Part shown: positions 13,999 through 15,766 of the stretch, piece by piece
Position numbering within the stretch: the first letter of the stretch is position 1
Layout: each line of letters opens with the position of its first letter
Assembly (NCBI GenBank): GCA_009885275.1
Contig: VFKY01000320.1
Span: 1-15,766, forward strand
Length of the DNA: 15,766 nucleotides
Direction: 5' to 3'
DNA from: Verrucomicrobiota bacterium
Lineage (GTDB): Bacteria > Verrucomicrobiota > Verrucomicrobiia > Verrucomicrobiales > Verrucomicrobiaceae
The notes under the pieces: model-generated
Told to the model about the DNA's origin: nothing
Seen by the model: the letters and a program-made list of their open reading frames with translations, nothing else
The model's database searches: none
Translations under genes and position numbers: made by a program

Positions 13999-14940
13999 AT
14001 GCCTCTCTTAAAAAACATATTTTACAGTCTTGTATTGATCGCTCTGGCTTCAATTGAAGCTCGCGCACAGATGATTATTTTGAAAGATAATCAACGTATT
14101 AATGGCGCTGAATTCACCGTCGCTGATGGTAAAATATCTCGGACCATCAAGCTTAGTAACGGAAAGGACGGGCAAGCTACTCTTTCCCTGACTGATATCG
14201 ACAGAATGGACTGGCCTAACGTCAAGCAAGTTCAGGAAGCGGAGCTTCTTCGATCTCAGGGTAAGGTTAAAGAAGCGATTGAAATATTAGTTAAAGCACT
14301 GGATTTCTTTAAGCCGTTTAGAAATATCAAAGGAAGTCCTTATGCTGAAGTCGCTTTTGCTCATGTTGAAGCGTTAGATCAAGCGGGTGATTTTGACACT
14401 TTAATTCGAGTGCTGCCTGATGTGGAATTGATGAAGTGGACCGATGGTAAGAAATTAAAGCTTGGCATTATCAAGCTCAACATGGAGCGGCGCACATCGC
14501 AAGATCAAGACTCAGTTTTGGCAAAAGCGGAGTCATTGCTCCGCGATACAGATGACTCTGATATCAGTGCTCGTCTTTGGATTACGATAGGTGAAGTGCA
14601 TTCTAAGAAAGACAGATGGGAAGATGCACTGATGGCCTATCTTCATGTTCCAGTTTTTTATGGCAGTCAGGCGACCTTGGTGCCTCAGGCGGAGTTAAAT
14701 GCTGCTCGTAGCTTGTCCAAGATGGAGCGTTTCGCGGATGCTGTTGCAATGTATCAGAGAATTAGCGATACCTATAAAGGCTCTGGAATAGCTGAAACTG
14801 CAAAAAAGGAAATGACAGTTATTAATACGATGAAGAACAAGCCTGATGATGTTCCACAGGCTGCAAAGCCCAAAGATGCTAAGGACGCAAAAGACGACAA
14901 AAAAGACAAAGACCCCGCCAAAACAACAGAAACTAAATAA
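13999..14940 (+). CDS. Secreted TPR-like protein with Lys/Asp-rich tail, second gene of the ExbB-linked operon
   Basis: The protein has 313 residues. It has a signal peptide (Lys5, hydrophobic 7-17, cleavage after EARA23). Mature residues about 24-73 look like a small beta domain (MIILKDNQRINGAEFTVADG ending in TDIDRMDWP), a pattern I do not tie to a named family. Residues about 75-275 are helical with TPR-like pairs, for example AELLRSQGKVKEAIEILVKA (80-99) and ARSLSKMERFADAVAMYQRI. The last roughly 30 residues are dominated by Lys, Asp, Ala and Pro (KPKDAKDAKDDKKDKDP) and are probably disordered. It begins 12 bp after the large TPR gene and ends 8 bp before the exbB start. A shared structural role with the large TPR protein in the periplasm is inferred; no enzymatic motif is seen. 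Confidence 0.82.
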   Translation: MPLLKNIFYSLVLIALASIEARAQMIILKDNQRINGAEFTVADGKISRTIKLSNGKDGQATLSLTDIDRMDWPNVKQVQEAELLRSQGKVKEAIEILVKALDFFKPFRNIKGSPYAEVAFAHVEALDQAGDFDTLIRVLPDVELMKWTDGKKLKLGIIKLNMERRTSQDQDSVLAKAESLLRDTDDSDISARLWITIGEVHSKKDRWEDALMAYLHVPVFYGSQATLVPQAELNAARSLSKMERFADAVAMYQRISDTYKGSGIAETAKKEMTVINTMKNKPDDVPQAAKPKDAKDAKDDKKDKDPAKTTETK

Positions 14941-14948
14941 TCGACACC

Positions 14949-15766
14949 ATGCAAACTACGCTCAAATCAAATTCACGCTCTGGTCTTAAGTTTAAACTTG
15001 GACGCATGTTGCTTTGCGCCACACTCATCGGTGGCGGTATGCAAATGGTGACTCCATCTGTTTTCGCTCAAGCACCCGAACCGGCGCCAGCTGCTGAGGG
15101 GGCAGCGTCCACGACTAGGATTGTTAAGCACAAGTCCATGTTGGATAAATTGAAAGAAGGGGGTTGGGTTATGATTCCAATCGCCCTATTCTCAATTACC
15201 ACTATCTGGCTGGTGACAGATTTGTGGATCCGGACTGGCATTAAAAAGATGGCACCTGATAGTCAGGTTGCAGCGATAAAGGATCTATTCCGCATGGGCG
15301 ATTATGTTGGTGCTTATCAGTACGCAAAAAATAACCCCACACCTTTTGGTGACACAATCAGAGTTACCTTGAGTTTTATTGGTGATGGGCAGGAGGCAAC
15401 TGAAGATGCAATGATGGGTGAATTAAACAAAGTAAACGCCTCCATTACGACAAGAATCAACTATCTCTCTGTTATCGGAGTATGCACACCGATGGTGGGA
15501 CTTCTCGGAACGGTTACGGGTATGGTTAGCGCATTCGAGGTTCTTGGAGCATCTGGTATTGGTGATCCATCTGCTTTGGCTGGAGCCATTGGGGAGGTAT
15601 TGATCGCTACGGCATCTGGTTTGGCAATCGCTATCCCTGCATTCATGTTTTTCTATATTTTGCGCAATAAACTCCAGGGAACCATTCATAAAGTTCAAGA
15701 GATTTGCGTGAGTCTGTTCCGCAAGATGCCTTACGACGATCTTAAAGATTGCCACGTTGGTGAAGA
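14949..15766 (+). CDS. exbB: MotA/TolQ/ExbB proton-channel family protein, 3' end outside window
   Basis: The ATG at 14949 opens a frame without stop to the right edge: 272 codons plus two bases. The N-terminus is a signal-like segment (basic 6-19, hydrophobic 20-34, cleavage likely after SVFA40), then a Pro/Ala-rich stretch (41-53). Three transmembrane helices follow (about 72-92, 173-197 and 210-238). The family core is clear: CTPMVGLLGTVTGMVSAF (179-196) and EVLIATASGLAIAIPA (216-231). Thr188 and Thr221 appear to match the conserved channel threonines of E. coli ExbB (Thr148 and Thr181). The cytoplasmic region between helices 1 and 2 (about 95-170) has the expected size. With an ExbD partner such proteins form the inner-membrane motor that uses the proton gradient to drive envelope machines. 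exbD is expected just past the window. The extra cleavable leader is absent from E. coli ExbB but occurs in ExbB-like proteins of some other phyla. Confidence 0.93.
   Translation, partial: MQTTLKSNSRSGLKFKLGRMLLCATLIGGGMQMVTPSVFAQAPEPAPAAEGAASTTRIVKHKSMLDKLKEGGWVMIPIALFSITTIWLVTDLWIRTGIKKMAPDSQVAAIKDLFRMGDYVGAYQYAKNNPTPFGDTIRVTLSFIGDGQEATEDAMMGELNKVNASITTRINYLSVIGVCTPMVGLLGTVTGMVSAFEVLGASGIGDPSALAGAIGEVLIATASGLAIAIPAFMFFYILRNKLQGTIHKVQEICVSLFRKMPYDDLKDCHVGE

Noticed and set aside
15423..15755. Minus-strand ORF of 110 codons near the right end
   Set aside because: It lies entirely opposite the exbB coding region, whose membrane helices and TPMVGLLGTVTG motif are clear.
1..15766. CRISPR arrays, tRNA/rRNA genes, phage genes, toxin-antitoxin or defence systems
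   Set aside because: No regularly spaced direct repeats, no tRNA-like cloverleaf and no ORF with such motifs were seen; the non-coding space is small and accounted for.

Overview
The window looks like a chromosomal segment of a Gram-negative bacterium, most likely a verrucomicrobium. This rests on recognition rather than a search: the IS200-type transposase has the sequence style of that phylum (GTLWEDRYRS, YIDLNPVRAG), the genes for envelope TPR proteins sit beside ExbB, and a secreted papain-like protein has a duplicated N-terminal domain. None of the start codons I examined has a clear Shine-Dalgarno motif. I saw no tRNA, rRNA or CRISPR array. All coding density is explained by ten complete genes plus two partial genes at the window edges.

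Left part (1-2926, + strand): the 3' part of a Y1/HUH (IS200-like, RAYT-type) transposase is followed by a 110-bp spacer full of small hairpins. Next comes a secreted two-repeat protein with a C-terminal C39-like cysteine peptidase domain.

Middle (2927-10681, - strand): seven genes run in one direction with gaps of 9 to 33 bp and one ATGA overlap, so they probably form one operon. Its order is proB, proA (proline synthesis), a GT-C-like multi-spanning membrane protein, a DegT/DnrJ/EryC1 sugar aminotransferase, a class I SAM methyltransferase, a GtrB/DPM1-type GT2 glycosyltransferase, and a fusion of a left-handed beta-helix acyltransferase with a FdtA/WxcM-type sugar 3,4-ketoisomerase. The ketoisomerase, aminotransferase and acetyltransferase together form the route from dTDP-4-keto-6-deoxyglucose to a dTDP-3-acetamido-3,6-dideoxyhexose (Fuc3NAc or Qui3NAc type). 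The GT2 could load a sugar onto a polyprenyl phosphate, and the GT-C protein could transfer it to an envelope acceptor outside the membrane. RmlA/RmlB and a GtrA-type flippase are not in the window.

Right part (10682-15766, + strand): a divergent intergenic region with two palindromic elements leads into a tight operon. It holds a large secreted TPR protein with a repetitive Pro/Ala linker, a smaller secreted TPR protein with a Lys/Asp-rich tail, and the start of an ExbB/TolQ proton-channel subunit that has its own signal peptide. The ExbB gene runs off the right edge, and ExbD/TonB-like partners are expected just beyond. This looks like a proton-motive-force-powered envelope machine with dedicated periplasmic TPR partners, and it is the most interesting candidate system here.
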